Source of the DNA: Mycobacterium uberis
GTDB taxonomy: Bacteria; Actinomycetota; Actinomycetes; Mycobacteriales; Mycobacteriaceae
Length of the DNA stretch: 64,000 bases
NCBI RefSeq assembly: GCF_003408705.1
Contig: NZ_QAYL01000015.1
Location: forward strand, 124,001-188,000
Direction: 5' to 3'
The translations under genes were made by a program, and so were the position numbers. The stretch's first letter is position 1. Every line of letters begins with the position of its first letter. Below the pieces are notes generated by a model. It was not told where the DNA came from, made no database searches, and was given only the letters and a program-made list of their open reading frames with translations. Positions 31,626 through 43,345 of the stretch are shown piece after piece.

Positions 31626-33917
31626 ATGTCTGTAGCTGAAATTGAAGAAGGCGTGTTCGAGGCGACTGCCATCATCGACAATGGGAGCTTCGGCACCCGG
31701 ACCATCCGTTTTGAAACTGGACGGTTGGCTTTGCAAGCTGCTGGCGCAGTGGTTGCCTACCTGGATGACGATAACATGCTGTTGTCGGCGACTACCGCTA
31801 GCAAAAACCCCAAGGAGTATTTCGACTCCTTCCCGTTGACGGTCGATGTTGAGGAGCGGATGTATGCCGCCGGTCGGATCCCCGGCTCGTTCTTTCGTCG
31901 TGAGGGCCGGCCTTCCACCGACGCGATCCTGACCTGCCGACTCATCGACCGCCCGTTGCGTCCGTCGTTTGTCGATGGCCTGCGCAACGAGATCCAGGTT
32001 GTGGTAACGATTCTGAGTCTGGATCCCAACGATCTCTACGACGTGTTGGCGGTCAACGCTGCCTCAGCCTCCACTCAGCTGGGCGGCCTGCCATTCTCCG
32101 GGCCTATCGGGGGTGTACGGGTGGCGCTCATCGATGGCACCTGGGTTGCTTTCCCGACCGTCGAGCAGCTCGAGCGTGCGGTGTTTGATATGGTCGTTGC
32201 TGGCCGAAAAGTCGATGGCGATGTCGCCATCATGATGGTAGAGGCCGAGGCCACCGAGAATGTTATCGAGCTTGTCAAGGGCGGTGCTCAGAGGCCGACG
32301 GAAGCCGTGGTGGCCCAGGGACTAGAGGCAGCCAAGACGTTTATAGCCGCGCTGTGCACCGCGCAGCAGGAGCTTGCCGACGTGGCTGCACGTCCAACGA
32401 GTGAGTACCCCGTATTTCCCGACTACGGCGATGACGTATACTACTCGGTGGCCTCAGTGGCAACAGATGAGCTGCTTGCGGCCCTGACCATCGGCGCTAA
32501 GCCCGAGCGCGATCAGCGCACCGACGAGATCAAGACCCAGGTTCTCGAGCGGCTTGCCGACACCTATGAGGGTCGGGAAAAGGAGATTGGCGCCGCATTC
32601 CGCTCATTGACCAAGAAATTGGTTCGGCAGCGGATCCTCACCGACCATTTCCGTATCGATGGTCGCGGGGTCACTGACATCCGCGCGTTGTCGGCCGAGG
32701 TTGCGGTGGTTCCGCGGGCGCACGGCAGCGCGCTATTCCAGCGTGGCGAAACCCAGATCCTCGGCGTGACCACACTTGACATGGTCAAGATGGCTCAGCA
32801 GATTGACTCACTAGGGCCGGAAACGTCCAAGCGATATATGCACCACTACAACTTTCCGCCGTTCTCCACTGGAGAGACTGGTCGGGTCGGCTCACCCAAG
32901 CGCCGGGAGATCGGACATGGTGCGTTGGCTGAGCGGGCTCTGGTGCCGGTGCTGCCCAGCGTCGAGGAGTTCCCGTACGCCATCCGCCAGGTATCCGAGG
33001 CGTTGGGCTCCAACGGCTCGACCTCGATGGGGTCGGTTTGCGCCTCCACGCTGGCGCTGCTCAACGCCGGCGTGCCGCTTAAGGCTTCGGTGGCGGGAAT
33101 AGCGATGGGGCTGGTCTCTGACGATGTCGAGGTTAACGGGGTGACCGAGCGTCGTTTTGTTACCTTGACCGACATCCTGGGCGCCGAAGATGTCTTTGGT
33201 GACATGGACTTCAAATGCGCAGGCACCAAGGATTTTGTCACCGCGCTGCAGCTCGATACCAAACTTGACGGTATTCCCTCTCAGGTGCTCGCGGGTGCGC
33301 TCGCGCAGGCCAAAGATGCTCGGCTGACCATCCTCGAGGTGATGGCTGAAGCCATCGACAGACCCGACGAGATGAGTCCGTATGCACCACGAGTGACTGC
33401 CATCAAGGTTCCAGTGGACAAGATCGGTGAAGTCATCGGTCCCAAGGGCAAGGTCATCAACGCCATTACCGAGGAGACCGGTGCGCAGATCTCCATCGAG
33501 GACGACGGTACCGTGCTAGTCGGCGCGACCGATGGACCGTCGGCGCAAGCCGCGATTGATAAGATTAATGCTATCGCGAACCCGCAGCTGCCAACGGTCG
33601 GCGAGCGGTTTCTCGGAACTGTTGTAAAGACAACCGATTTCGGCGCTTTCGTGTCGCTGCTTCCTGGCCGCGACGGTCTGGTGCACATCTCCAAACTCGG
33701 CAAGGGGAAGCGCATCGCGAAGGTCGAAGGCGTGGTGAACGTTGGCGATAAGCTTCGCGTAGAGATAGCAGATATCGACAAACGCGGCAAAATCTCATTG
33801 GTCTTGGTGACTGATGATGATTCGTCCTCCGCCTCTGCAGCTCCGGCCGAGGTTGGAGCTGTTCAGGAAGTCGGTCCGGGTACTGCGCCAGCCGATGCCG
33901 CGACGGCCAGTAGCTGA
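31626..33917 (+). CDS. gpsI: polynucleotide phosphorylase (PNPase)
   Basis: 3'-5' phosphorolytic exoribonuclease and polymerase, trimeric RNA-degradation enzyme. The 763 residues cover two RNase PH domains (first with [18 protein letters not shown], second catalytic with [15 protein letters not shown] and a [22 protein letters not shown] core), a KH domain ([26 protein letters not shown] region) and an S1 domain ([26 protein letters not shown]), then a low-complexity acidic/alanine tail. ATG 31626 (MSVAEIEEG) matches the H37Rv start; GTG 31614 is an in-frame alternative. Its last 23 bases overlap the pepR start. Confidence 0.96.
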   Translation: MSVAEIEEGVFEATAIIDNGSFGTRTIRFETGRLALQAAGAVVAYLDDDNMLLSATTASKNPKEYFDSFPLTVDVEERMYAAGRIPGSFFRREGRPSTDAILTCRLIDRPLRPSFVDGLRNEIQVVVTILSLDPNDLYDVLAVNAASASTQLGGLPFSGPIGGVRVALIDGTWVAFPTVEQLERAVFDMVVAGRKVDGDVAIMMVEAEATENVIELVKGGAQRPTEAVVAQGLEAAKTFIAALCTAQQELADVAARPTSEYPVFPDYGDDVYYSVASVATDELLAALTIGAKPERDQRTDEIKTQVLERLADTYEGREKEIGAAFRSLTKKLVRQRILTDHFRIDGRGVTDIRALSAEVAVVPRAHGSALFQRGETQILGVTTLDMVKMAQQIDSLGPETSKRYMHHYNFPPFSTGETGRVGSPKRREIGHGALAERALVPVLPSVEEFPYAIRQVSEALGSNGSTSMGSVCASTLALLNAGVPLKASVAGIAMGLVSDDVEVNGVTERRFVTLTDILGAEDVFGDMDFKCAGTKDFVTALQLDTKLDGIPSQVLAGALAQAKDARLTILEVMAEAIDRPDEMSPYAPRVTAIKVPVDKIGEVIGPKGKVINAITEETGAQISIEDDGTVLVGATDGPSAQAAIDKINAIANPQLPTVGERFLGTVVKTTDFGAFVSLLPGRDGLVHISKLGKGKRIAKVEGVVNVGDKLRVEIADIDKRGKISLVLVTDDDSSSASAAPAEVGAVQEVGPGTAPADAATASS

Positions 33918-35271
33918 TCCCGGGGCTAAGCGCGTCCTGCGGAGCAAGCAGGGTGTTGAGGTGAAGACAGAAAAGAAGGTCGAACGATCGGCCGGAGTAC
34001 GCCGCACCACGCTACCCGGCGGCCTTCGTGTGGTTACTGAACACTTGCCCTCGGTGCGCTCGGCATCGGTCGGGGTCTGGATAGGTGTCGGATCCCGAGA
34101 TGAGGGTGCCACCGTGGCCGGGGCGGCGCACTTCCTTGAGCATCTGTTGTTCAAATCGACCCCGACGCGCACGGCTGTTGATATTGCGCAGGCGATGGAC
34201 GCCGTCGGCGGGGAATTGAATGCGTTCACCGCTAAGGAGCACACCTGTTACTACGCACACGTGCTTGACAGCGACTTGGAACTGGCCGTCGACCTGGTCG
34301 CCGATGTGGTGCTTAATGGTCGTTGTGCCGTTGACGATGTCGAGCTGGAACGCGACGTCGTGCTCGAGGAGATCGCGATGCGCGACGACGACCCCGAGGA
34401 CCTGTTGGGTGACATGTTCCTAGCAGCGTTGTTCGGTGACCACCAGGTGGGACGTCCGGTGATAGGCACTGCGGAATCCGTGTCGGCGATGACGCGGGCC
34501 CAACTGCACTCCTTCCACGTGCGGCGCTACACACCGGAACGGATGGTCGTCGCCGTGGCCGGCAATGTTGACCACGATGAGGTGGTCACGCTGGTGCGTG
34601 AGCACTTCGGATCGCGTTTGATTCGCGGGCGCCAGTCCGCTCTGCCGCGCAAGGGCACTGGGCGAGTAAACGGCTGCCCCGTGTTGACGCTGGGTAAGCG
34701 GGACGCCGAACAAACCCACGTGTTGCTAGGGGTCCGCACTCCCGGCCGCAACTGGGAGTATCGTTGGGCACTGTCGGTGTTGCACACCGTGCTGGGTGGA
34801 GGATTGAGTTCTCGTCTGTTCCAAGAGGTTCGCGAGACCCGTGGGTTAGCCTATTCAGTGTACTCCGTGCTGGACACCTTTGCCGACAGTGGTGCGTTAT
34901 CCGTATATGCCGCGTGCTTGCCTGAGCGTTTTGCCGATGTGATGCGGGTAACCAGCGAGGTGCTTGCGTCGGTGGCACGCGATGGCATCACTGAAGCGGA
35001 ATGCCGCATTGCCAAGGGTTCTTTGCGTGGTGGGCTTGTTCTGGGGTTAGAGGACTCTAGTTCCCGGATGAGCCGGCTCGGTCGCAGCGAATTGAACTAC
35101 GGCAAACATCGCAGCATTGAGCACACCTTGGCCCAAATCGATGAAGTCACCGTCGAGCAGGTCAACGCGGTGGCTCGCCGGCTGCTGAGTAAGCACTACG
35201 GTGCTGCCGTTCTGGGTCCGTATGCATCGAAACGAACTCTGCCACAACAACTTCGGGCAATGGTAAATTAG
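33895..35271 (+). CDS. pepR: M16-family zinc protease PepR
   Basis: 458-residue processing-peptidase-like protease. It has the inverted zinc motif HFLEH (residues 79-83) with the downstream Glu in the [20 protein letters not shown] helix, and the M16 C-terminal lobe signature [22 protein letters not shown]. The start ATG 33895 ([10 protein letters not shown]) lies inside the end of gpsI and matches the H37Rv N-terminus, so the two genes are translationally coupled; GTG 33958 would be a short alternative. About 20 residues longer at the N-terminus than H37Rv between MPRR and RRTTLPGG. Probably a cytoplasmic or membrane-associated peptidase of unknown substrate. Confidence 0.93.
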   Translation: MPRRPVADPGAKRVLRSKQGVEVKTEKKVERSAGVRRTTLPGGLRVVTEHLPSVRSASVGVWIGVGSRDEGATVAGAAHFLEHLLFKSTPTRTAVDIAQAMDAVGGELNAFTAKEHTCYYAHVLDSDLELAVDLVADVVLNGRCAVDDVELERDVVLEEIAMRDDDPEDLLGDMFLAALFGDHQVGRPVIGTAESVSAMTRAQLHSFHVRRYTPERMVVAVAGNVDHDEVVTLVREHFGSRLIRGRQSALPRKGTGRVNGCPVLTLGKRDAEQTHVLLGVRTPGRNWEYRWALSVLHTVLGGGLSSRLFQEVRETRGLAYSVYSVLDTFADSGALSVYAACLPERFADVMRVTSEVLASVARDGITEAECRIAKGSLRGGLVLGLEDSSSRMSRLGRSELNYGKHRSIEHTLAQIDEVTVEQVNAVARRLLSKHYGAAVLGPYASKRTLPQQLRAMVN

Positions 35272-35276
35272 CTCTG

Positions 35277-36235
35277 ATGATAATGGGCTTTTGGGAAATC
35301 GCAGTGCCCATTGTGGGTGCGTCGATGTCCGGAGGCGCTGGTGGCCCCGTGTTGGTCGAGACGGTGTTCAACGCGGGGGCAGGCTCGACTTTATCTCCGC
35401 CGGCTACTTCAGCGTTGAGCGGTTTGCCGATGATATCTCTGTCACGTGCACCGTTACCGCCAGTCCGCTGGGTGTGAACCTTTTGTGCCCTAACCCAGTG
35501 TCGCCGACTGGGTGCAGCTCGAGTACTACGTAAAAGAATTAGAAGAGACCACTGAGCATTAACAGGTGGAATTCGGCCAGCCCAATTTCGGTGACGGTGA
35601 CTGAGAATGTACACATCAAATGATGTCTAGTGTACGTGCAGGCTAGGTGTCGTTCATATTTGGTGTGTCGTTCCCGGATGTCACTCGACGGTTTGGCGCC
35701 CTGGGCCTGTTGGTGATGTGATGGTCGCGGTGACTTTGGTCTATGAGGTGGAAGTGGCCGCCGGCGCGGACAGTTTGGTGGTCTAGAATTCCGGCGCCGG
35801 TCGGGCACTGTGGTACGGTTTGCACCAGACATGAGGCTCAGTGCCGAATTGTTGCCCGAGCTACTCGATTGAATCCACAGCGTGCTATTGGAGCGGGTGA
35901 TCTGGGTACCGTCGCCGCCGTACTGCGCAGGGGAGCGGTGGTCTTGCAGGTCGGCACCGCGTTGCTGCTAATGGCACCAACTCCGCATGCCGCGCTGTGC
36001 TGAAGCATTGGCTGTTCGACAAGGCGGTCGTGAAGCTCACGTTTTCTGGCTGACATGCGTGTGGCCTGGAGAACGAATTCACTCGCTTGCTGGATTTACG
36101 TGGCTTCGCCAGGGTTTCCCGAAGTCAACCAAATGACGTAACCGATATGGCGGGCCGCGGTCAAGTGGAATGTACCAAAACGGGACACACTTGTGGGCAG
36201 GGACGGCATACCGGGAGCCTCATTCTGGGCCAGTG
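35277..36235 (+). pseudogene. nitronate monooxygenase fossil (Rv2781c type)
   Basis: FMN-dependent NMO family. MIMGFWEIAVPIVGASMSGG is open from 35277, then frames shift: AGYFSVERFADDISV (about 35398-35445), FIFGVSFPDVTRRFGALGLLV (about 35655-35720), GAGDLGTVAAVLRRGAVVLQVGTALLL (about 35893-35975), LENEFTRLLD (about 36065-36095) and a C-terminal tail near 36180. Numerous stops. It keeps its H37Rv place between pepR and ald. Confidence 0.88.
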
Positions 36236-36339
36236 AGCTGACACCAGCGTTTCGTTGGCTCCCGACGTACGGCCAGCGTAGCGTTACTGCGAGAATTTGT
36301 ACACAGGTTGATGGTAGTGTTTTATTTCGCCTAGAAGGG

Positions 36340-37220
36340 TACGTGTCGTCAATGTTTCGTCAGCGGGTGCTGTTGTCCATTGTGTCAGCGCTCGCCGCTT
36401 GTGAGCGTGTGTACCGACCCTGGTGGCACCGGCCTTGGTCTACGATCGGTTCGGTGAATTGGAGCGCAAGTACAACGCTTACCTAGGGCTTTTTTGCCCT
36501 CGAGTCCGGGCAGACACTGGTGCATTGTGACGATAATCTGTTCGCGGTGTGCTCAATGTTAAATGCTTACGTCATGGTACGGGTGTTGCAGGAAGCCGAG
36601 CGCGGCGAATTTGATTTACAGCAAGCTATTTTCCTCGATCCGGCGTTACTAATCCCGCACTTCTCCGGTGACGGCATCACAGGCCGGTAGCATTATGTCG
36701 TTGGCGCAACTGTGCGTTGTCACGCTCCGACGTAGCGACCATGCGGCTGCTAACTTGCTGTTGCAGGCAATTGGCATTTCTGCGCCCATAAACTGAGTGC
36801 GCTCTTTCCATCGGCGATGACCGCACTCAGTTGGACTGGTAGGAGACCAACCTCAACATAACTATTCTAGACGATCCGCGCGATATCAGCACGCCGCGAG
36901 CACTGGGAGGAGTTGATCCGAAGTCTGCTTACTGGAACGGTTCTCGGTGATAAGCAGCGCTATAAACTATAAGAATGGATGCGTGGCAGCTGACTTCTAA
37001 CATGCGGGCAGGTTTGCCGTCCAGGTGGACCACAGCGGACAAGACCAGCAGCGGGTACTGTGGCAGCACTAATGACACCGGCATCGTTTATGGGCCCAAC
37101 GGACAGTCGCTTCTGTTGTCGGTGATGAAGCGCTCGCAGGTCTTGAGCCCCAACACCGATCCGCTGCGGCCGTTAACCGCCGACGTGGCGAGATCGGTGC
37201 TGCCCTGGCTGACCGGATAA
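36340..37220 (+). pseudogene. class A beta-lactamase fossil
   Basis: Successive frames spell a class A beta-lactamase: FGELERKYNAYLG (about 36450-36487), FFALESGQTLVHCDDNLFAVCSMLNAYVM (about 36490-36575, where the usual SxxK catalytic motif is lost), a SDHAAANLLLQAIG block (SDN loop region, about 36730-36775), [19 protein letters not shown] (about 36912-36970), and the end 36975-37220 with [27 protein letters not shown] (KTG changed to KTS) and [11 protein letters not shown]. Stops and frameshifts throughout. H37Rv blaC (Rv2068c) is at another locus, so this is a separate, now dead, lactamase. Confidence 0.75.
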
Positions 37221-37234
37221 TACGGCCTAGCGTT

Positions 37235-38350
37235 CTAGGTCAGCACGCTCACCGGTTCGGTGAAAGCCAATCCTAGGTCGGTTGCTACCTGCTCAGACAA
37301 CAGTGCACTGTTATGTGTCGAAAGACCTTTTGCCAGTGCGGGATCCGATTGGCAGGCCGCTTTCCAGCCGTGGTCAGCAAGCTTGAGTACATATGGCATC
37401 GTCGCATTGGTCAGCGCGAATGTCGCCGTCTTGGGCACCACGCTCGGCATATTTGCCACACAGTAGAATAGCGTGTCATGCACCATGAACGTCGGCTGAT
37501 CGTGGGTGGTGGGGTGTGAATCTTCGAAGCAGCCGCCCTGATCGATGGCAATGTCGACCAGTACCGCACCGGTCTTCATATGTGCGACAAGAGAATTCGA
37601 TATCAGCCGGGGAGCTTTAGCTCCTGGCACCAGGACGGCGCCGATCACCAGGTCGGCGTGTTTGACGGCACCTTCTAGATCGTAGGCCGACGAGTAGCGG
37701 GTATGGAGGCGACCCCCGAACTCCGCGTCGAGCTCCCGAAGCCTGTTGATGTTGACATCAAAAACCGTGACTGTCGCGCCCATGCCACTGGCAATCCGAG
37801 CGGCATTGTAGCCTGCAGTGCCGCCGCCGATCACGACCACGTTAGCGGGCTCGACGCCGGGCACTCCGCCCATCAGTACGCCGCGCCCTCCGTGGGTCCG
37901 CATTAGATGATAGGCTCCTACCTGTGCCGACAGTCGTCCGGCAATCTCGCTCATCGGAGCCAGCAACGGCAGTGCGCCGTCGGCGGTCTGCACTGTTTCG
38001 TAGGCGATTGACGTTGTGCCGGAGGTTAATAACGCGTCGGTGCAAGGACGTGAAGCAGCCAGATGCAGATAAGTGAACAGGACCTGGCTGTGTTGCAGGT
38101 GAGCATATTCGGCAGGCATGGGTTCTTTGACCTTGAGAAGCAGGTCGGCCTCGGCCCACACCTGCTCGGGGGGGCTGGTTAGTTGGGCACCCGCTGCCTT
38201 GAAATCCGCGTCAGAGATTGCTGAACCCTCCCCGGCGCCTGCTTGTACCAGTACCTCGTGGCCGCGGCGCGTCAAGGCGGCTACCCCGGCCGGTGTGATG
38301 GCCACCCTAAATTCGTTGTTTTTGGTCTCGGTCGGAATACCGACTCGCAT
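37235..38350 (-). CDS. ald: L-alanine dehydrogenase
   Basis: Hexameric NAD-dependent enzyme interconverting alanine and pyruvate plus ammonium; in mycobacteria also active on glyoxylate. ATG 38350 with GGGAG 7-11 bases upstream gives 371 residues, the H37Rv length (40 kDa antigen). Visible: MRVGIPTETKNNEFRVAITP, the catalytic Lys-rich VKVKEPMPAEYAHLQ, the catalytic His in FTYLHLAA, the Rossmann motif VVIGGGTAGYNAARIASGMGA and DIAIDQGGCFEDSHPTTHDQPT. Intact, whereas the regulator-like gene upstream is dead. A CCTAG-4-CTAGG hairpin overlaps the stop codon (37226-37239). Confidence 0.96.
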   Translation of the reverse strand: MRVGIPTETKNNEFRVAITPAGVAALTRRGHEVLVQAGAGEGSAISDADFKAAGAQLTSPPEQVWAEADLLLKVKEPMPAEYAHLQHSQVLFTYLHLAASRPCTDALLTSGTTSIAYETVQTADGALPLLAPMSEIAGRLSAQVGAYHLMRTHGGRGVLMGGVPGVEPANVVVIGGGTAGYNAARIASGMGATVTVFDVNINRLRELDAEFGGRLHTRYSSAYDLEGAVKHADLVIGAVLVPGAKAPRLISNSLVAHMKTGAVLVDIAIDQGGCFEDSHPTTHDQPTFMVHDTLFYCVANMPSVVPKTATFALTNATMPYVLKLADHGWKAACQSDPALAKGLSTHNSALLSEQVATDLGLAFTEPVSVLT

Positions 38351-38484
38351 AATTGCTCCCTGGCACAAGATCGTTGAGGTTATCGCTCAAGTGTGAAGAA
38401 AGTTCGGATGGTCCGCAATCATTTTGATAGTAATTTAGATGCAGAATTCTGAGCTTGTTACACGGCGGTGCCTGGATAACCAAC

Positions 38485-38900
38485 AACGCACTCGCGGAGG
38501 TGGTCAGGATTGCGCTGTCAACGTGTCACGGCCGAGTTCGGCGGCTTTTGGACCTCGGTGTCATTTGAGGTTTCTGTGCCGACACTGATCCAGTCGTGGT
38601 GGGATTGCCGCTGCAGGCGATGATCTTGGTCAACCTGCAATCCAACTTATGTGGGAAGATCCGCAGTTTCATCCAACAGATCCGCCGCAAGCGGTATGTG
38701 ATGGATTTCTATATTTTTGGGCTGTGCCGACGATTTCATCTTGCACGTTGCTGCATGCGACACCGACGATCTACACGCTTTCGTGGTGGAAAACTTCAAT
38801 GCTGATGCCAATGTTGCGGATACCCAGATGTCCCGATCTGTGAGCATTTGTGCGGGGCTGTGTCCAGCTAGACATTGAAACTGATTGGCGTGCAACAGCT
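38485..38900 (+). pseudogene. Lrp/AsnC regulator fossil divergent from ald
   Basis: Remnants of an Lrp/AsnC transcription factor: a helix-turn-helix part (STCHGRVRRLLDLGVI then GFCADTDPVVVGLPLQA, about 38517-38620) and the RAM effector domain (FIQQIRRKRYVMDF and, in another frame, CADDFILHVAACDTDDLHAFVVENFNADANVADTQ, about 38729-38835). By position it could be the counterpart of AldR (Rv2779c), the regulator of ald, but the sequence looks closer to another Lrp paralogue; this remains open. Confidence 0.7.
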
Positions 38901-38930
38901 GGGTGTCATCGTTAGACGGCCAATCCACCG

Positions 38931-39180
38931 GTGACGGTCACCGTGCAGATCGATGCTTGTCCCGAGGTGGTGTATGAGCTGATCATTGGCCTGTTGACAC
39001 TAGCGGCGCTGACCGAGGAGGCGGTTTCGATGGAGCGGCGCAAAGGCGATGCTGGTCATCCAGGTGCGGTATTTGTGGGCCACAATCAGTACCGCGCCAA
39101 GTGCTGGAGCGTGACCTTAACCACCACCGACGTTGAACTGGGGAACATCTTTGCCACGAGCGGTTCAGGCCGTCGCCGAT
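38931..39180 (+). pseudogene. SRPBCC/polyketide-cyclase-like fossil (Rv2778c type)
   Basis: MTVTVQIDACPEVVYELIIG, then LTLAALTEEAVSMERRKGDA and GAVFVGHNQ..KCW.VTLTTTDVELG: the N-terminal half of a START-like SRPBCC protein, followed by frame loss. Its place after the ald region fits Rv2778c. The C-terminal half is not recognisable. Confidence 0.65.
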
Positions 39181-39660
39181 CGTGGGTACGGGATCCTCTT
39201 CGAGCTGGAATTCGCACGGTCGCAACGTGTGCTCAGCATTCCGGCGAATCGGTCGACACTTGACATCACGCTCGACCGCGACCTGACGACGGCGTACTTG
39301 TGCCAGCAAGGATTCTGTCGGAAATTTAAGGTTGAAGTCCTTGCTGGACAGCTATATTGGAGTAGAAGCAACGCTGATGGCAATGACGAAATGCTGGTCT
39401 GCGTATCGCGGGCCAAAAGCAACTGGGTGGTCATCGACGCCTGATTGCCCGTACATCAGCGCTGGCCGGTATTGAATAGGCTTTCCGGGTAGTGATAGTC
39501 GTTCGTTTTGACCTGGCCATGATCTGGATGTGGCAGTGGGACCCATTCGGTGCGGTCGTTGGGAAGTTTCCTTTGTTCGTCAGCTCTCTCCGGCCTGCAT
39601 GTGGTTAGACTTTACAGGTAAAGGTGAGTTTGTCGACATCGGTTAAGCTGCTGGCTGACT
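39181..39660. other. unrecognised open stretch and spacer
   Basis: The + frame 39133-39444 contains GYGILFELEFARSQRVLSIP and DITLDRDLTTAYLCQQG, which look protein-like but match nothing I know; H37Rv has Rv2777c near here. 39445-39660 shows no coding signal. Confidence 0.35.
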
Positions 39661-39669
39661 ACTTATCTA

Positions 39670-40620
39670 CGTGGTGCACTTCGGACCAATAGCCAGGTGT
39701 GTCACAGCGGGGGATGTGTACAGCCGTGATCCTTCGCATACAGGACCATTCGCTAGGTGATGACTCTCGGCGAGATCGGCCGAAGTACATTGGGCAGCTT
39801 GGAACGCAGCTAGATAGTGGTAGGCATAGCTGGCTATCCGGATCAGGTCGCGAATCGGTACCGGTGTACCGCCGCTCGTCACCGCACGGCCTGCGCCCGA
39901 CGTCAGCTCTTGAAGCGTGGTCGACACGATGACGATGACTGGTAGCCCATTGCGTATAACGAACTTCGGGTCGCCCGAGCTTTCCCCGAACCTAGGTATT
40001 AAATACATTAATACATTAATGTTGACGTTGTGCGTGGCTCTGCGTGTCCTTGTCTGTCGTCTCTTCTCTGGGTTGGCGGCTGCAACAGGGCGATTGGTTG
40101 TCCGGGCTGCACATGTTAGGAGCGGCGAATCACGCCATTCACGCATCGATATTGGCGCGCAACTCCGGGGACGTGCTCAGTTTTCCGATGCTCACCCCAT
40201 CGTGACGTTGCCTATACCCAAGTAAAACTGCGTTTACACGCGCAGTCGGAGTCAGAAAATCTCCCACTTAAGTTCATCAGCATCGTATGCCCGTACATCA
40301 TTTTCTCCAGCTGGTCGGTACGCAATTTCACTGCTTGCTGGGTAAGAAATTGTTCGGTGTGTGCTACCGCATTGGTCGGCGTTGCGTCTGGAAGATCTCG
40401 TAAGAAGGTCTGAATTATTCACAGGCGTTGACCGTATAGGATGCCGTTTTGCTGCGCCCTGGGTAGATAGCTGGCCAATCTGGTTACAGTTACCAATCGG
40501 TGAGTGTTAAACGCGGCGACAACTGTTCGACGTTCTTCAGCCGGTGGTGAGTTTCAGCGCAGCCAATCAGCAACCATTTTGTGGACCAGGCTGCCGATAT
40601 AGGCGGGATTTTCTTTGGCC
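39670..40620 (-). pseudogene. REP13E12/DUF222-type repeat protein fossil
   Basis: Minus-strand frame 39667-40146 holds [48 protein letters not shown] (given as family core), the diagnostic centre of mycobacterial 13E12 repeat proteins. Further 5' (about 40280-40430) an alternative frame gives FLRDLPDATPTNAVAHTEQF and KLRTDQLEKM, matching the DUF222 part. The HNH end is gone. The family is repetitive and mobile-like in H37Rv. Confidence 0.75.
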
Positions 40621-41116
40621 AGCCTCGAGAGCACATCATGACTCACCGCGATTTGCTGCTGACGCGCCGTTGCCATTTTTCAGCACATGTAACCGGACAA
40701 GCGGATCGAGGTCGTCCAAGGTCGGTTTGCCCATGTCTATCACAGCTCCTGTAAATGTGTCGAGTTTGACAGGTTAACTCGGGCAAGATCTTAAACCACG
40801 GTATCTTCTACACTGATATTGTGTTCGGGCCGCCGAAAGGCATGGTATACTCGACTGCTATGGAAAAGTCCGCGAGTCCGACAATGTTCATCCGGCCATC
40901 TTGCGTGAATTCTCTGTTATCATTGTGGTGATGTGAGACGTTAAGATCCATATGCCATGAAAGTGCTTACGTGTAGCGGTGTTCACCGGTAACAGCCTGT
41001 CGTCGAGGCGGTGCGTGGATGGCTCAGTGACAAGGTCCTTGTAAGCTCGCAGACGATCGCTTGCTGGACGTCGTTTCCTAGTTATACGCCAGACACGGTT
41101 GGACTAGAGGAGCTGA
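40621..41116. other. non-coding or fully decayed stretch
   Basis: No convincing gene. A minus-strand piece near 40660-40740 (MGKPTLDDLDPLVRLHVL) and one near 40570-40650 (VLSRLAKENPAYIGSLVHK, another frame) look like remains of variant leucine-rich or helical repeats, too short to name. Confidence 0.35.
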
Positions 41117-42204
<1,088 letters not shown>

Positions 42205-42212
42205 ATGACATC

Positions 42213-42686
42213 ATGACCAGACGTAACCTGTGTAATCAGTGGTTCATCGCTACCTTGTGTCTTGCGATGCTGGCATACCTCGTGTTGTTGGGCCGCATGG
42301 CCGTCGCGATGATCGGCTCAGGCCGGGCAGCCGACGTGGGTCTGGGGCTGGCGCTGTTGATAATACTCCTTATTGGGCTGTGGGCGATGATCGCTACTTT
42401 GCGAGCCGGATTCGCACATCAGAAGCTGGCCCGCCTGATCGCGACAGACGGAATGGAGCTCGACACCAGCGCGCTGCCCCGACGACCCTCGGGCCGCATA
42501 CAGCGAGACGCGGCCGACGCGCTGTTTGCCACCGTACGTGCTGAGCTAGAAAGTGATCCCTACAACTGGCGCCGTTGGTACCGGCTGGCTCGGGCCTACG
42601 ACTATGCGGGGGATCGTCGTCGCGCACGGGAAGCCATGCAGACAGCCCTCGAATTCCATGAGCGCGACAGGTCCGCCAGTGACTAA
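42213..42686 (+). CDS. membrane protein with TPR-like tail (Rv2772c type)
   Basis: 157 residues, 8 bp after dapB. Two predicted transmembrane helices near the N-terminus (WFIATLCLAMLAYLVLLGR and VGLGLALLIILLIGLWAMI) followed by a cytosolic helical part with a TPR-like repeat (YNWRRWYRLARAYDYAGDRRRAREAMQTAL). Function unknown. The last bases overlap the start of the next gene. Confidence 0.85.
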   Translation: MTRRNLCNQWFIATLCLAMLAYLVLLGRMAVAMIGSGRAADVGLGLALLIILLIGLWAMIATLRAGFAHQKLARLIATDGMELDTSALPRRPSGRIQRDAADALFATVRAELESDPYNWRRWYRLARAYDYAGDRRRAREAMQTALEFHERDRSASD

Positions 42687-43134
42687 GAGGTTGCTGGTGG
42701 TGCACCATACCCCGTCGCCGACTACTCGCGAGTTGCTGGAGGCAGTGCTTGCCGGAGCCAACGACCCCGAGGTCGAAGGCGTGAACGTGTTTGCCCGACC
42801 GGCACTGGCCGCGACTATCCCGGATATGCTTGACGCCGACGGCTACTTATTTGGCACCACCGCCAACTTTGGTTACATGTCCGGAGCACTTAAGCACTTC
42901 TTTGACACAGTCTACTACTCGAGCCTGGATCACGTGGCGGGCCGCCCCTATGGCCTGTGGGTGCATGGTAACAACGACACTGTCGGGGCCGCGGTCGCCG
43001 TCGGCAAGCTCACGACTGGGTTGTTGTTGACTCAGGCTGCAGACGTGTTGGAGGTCGTCGGTCCTATCGACGCCGCGGTGCGTGAACGGGCCCACGAATT
43101 GGGTGGCACGCTTGCCGCGACACTTATGGAGTAA
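42679..43134 (+). CDS. flavodoxin-like/NADPH-dependent FMN reductase family protein (Rv2771c type)
   Basis: 151 residues from GTG 42679, which overlaps the stop of the upstream gene by 8 bp. The flavodoxin fold is suggested by LLVVHHTPSPTTRELLEAVL (phosphate-binding loop), GYLFGTTANFGYMSGALKHFFD and GLWVHGNNDTVGAAVAVGKL. Probably an FMN-binding oxidoreductase; the role is unknown. The frame extends upstream through the neighbour gene, but the conserved protein begins at VTKRLLVVHH. Confidence 0.85.
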   Translation: MTKRLLVVHHTPSPTTRELLEAVLAGANDPEVEGVNVFARPALAATIPDMLDADGYLFGTTANFGYMSGALKHFFDTVYYSSLDHVAGRPYGLWVHGNNDTVGAAVAVGKLTTGLLLTQAADVLEVVGPIDAAVRERAHELGGTLAATLME

Positions 43135-43345
43135 CCGGAAGAAGCGGACATGCTCGCTGTCATTGAACTTTCCTGTGGCGACAACCCGTTTACGGTGACG
43201 GGAGTTCCCCATGGCAGCAAACTCATCCCGCATTACGACCGCTTGGCCGACACGCTGCTAAACGTGCTTGCCGAGCAGGTCAATAACCGCCTAAACAGCG
43301 AGGTTATAGTCGAGCTGGATGGTGATCTGATGATCCTCTAACGGC
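43135..43345. other. short open piece after the dapB operon
   Basis: A + frame at 43150-43341 (MLAVIELSCGDNPFTVTG ... NSEVIVELDGDLMIL) is open but matches no family I know; the surroundings are decayed. Confidence 0.3.
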
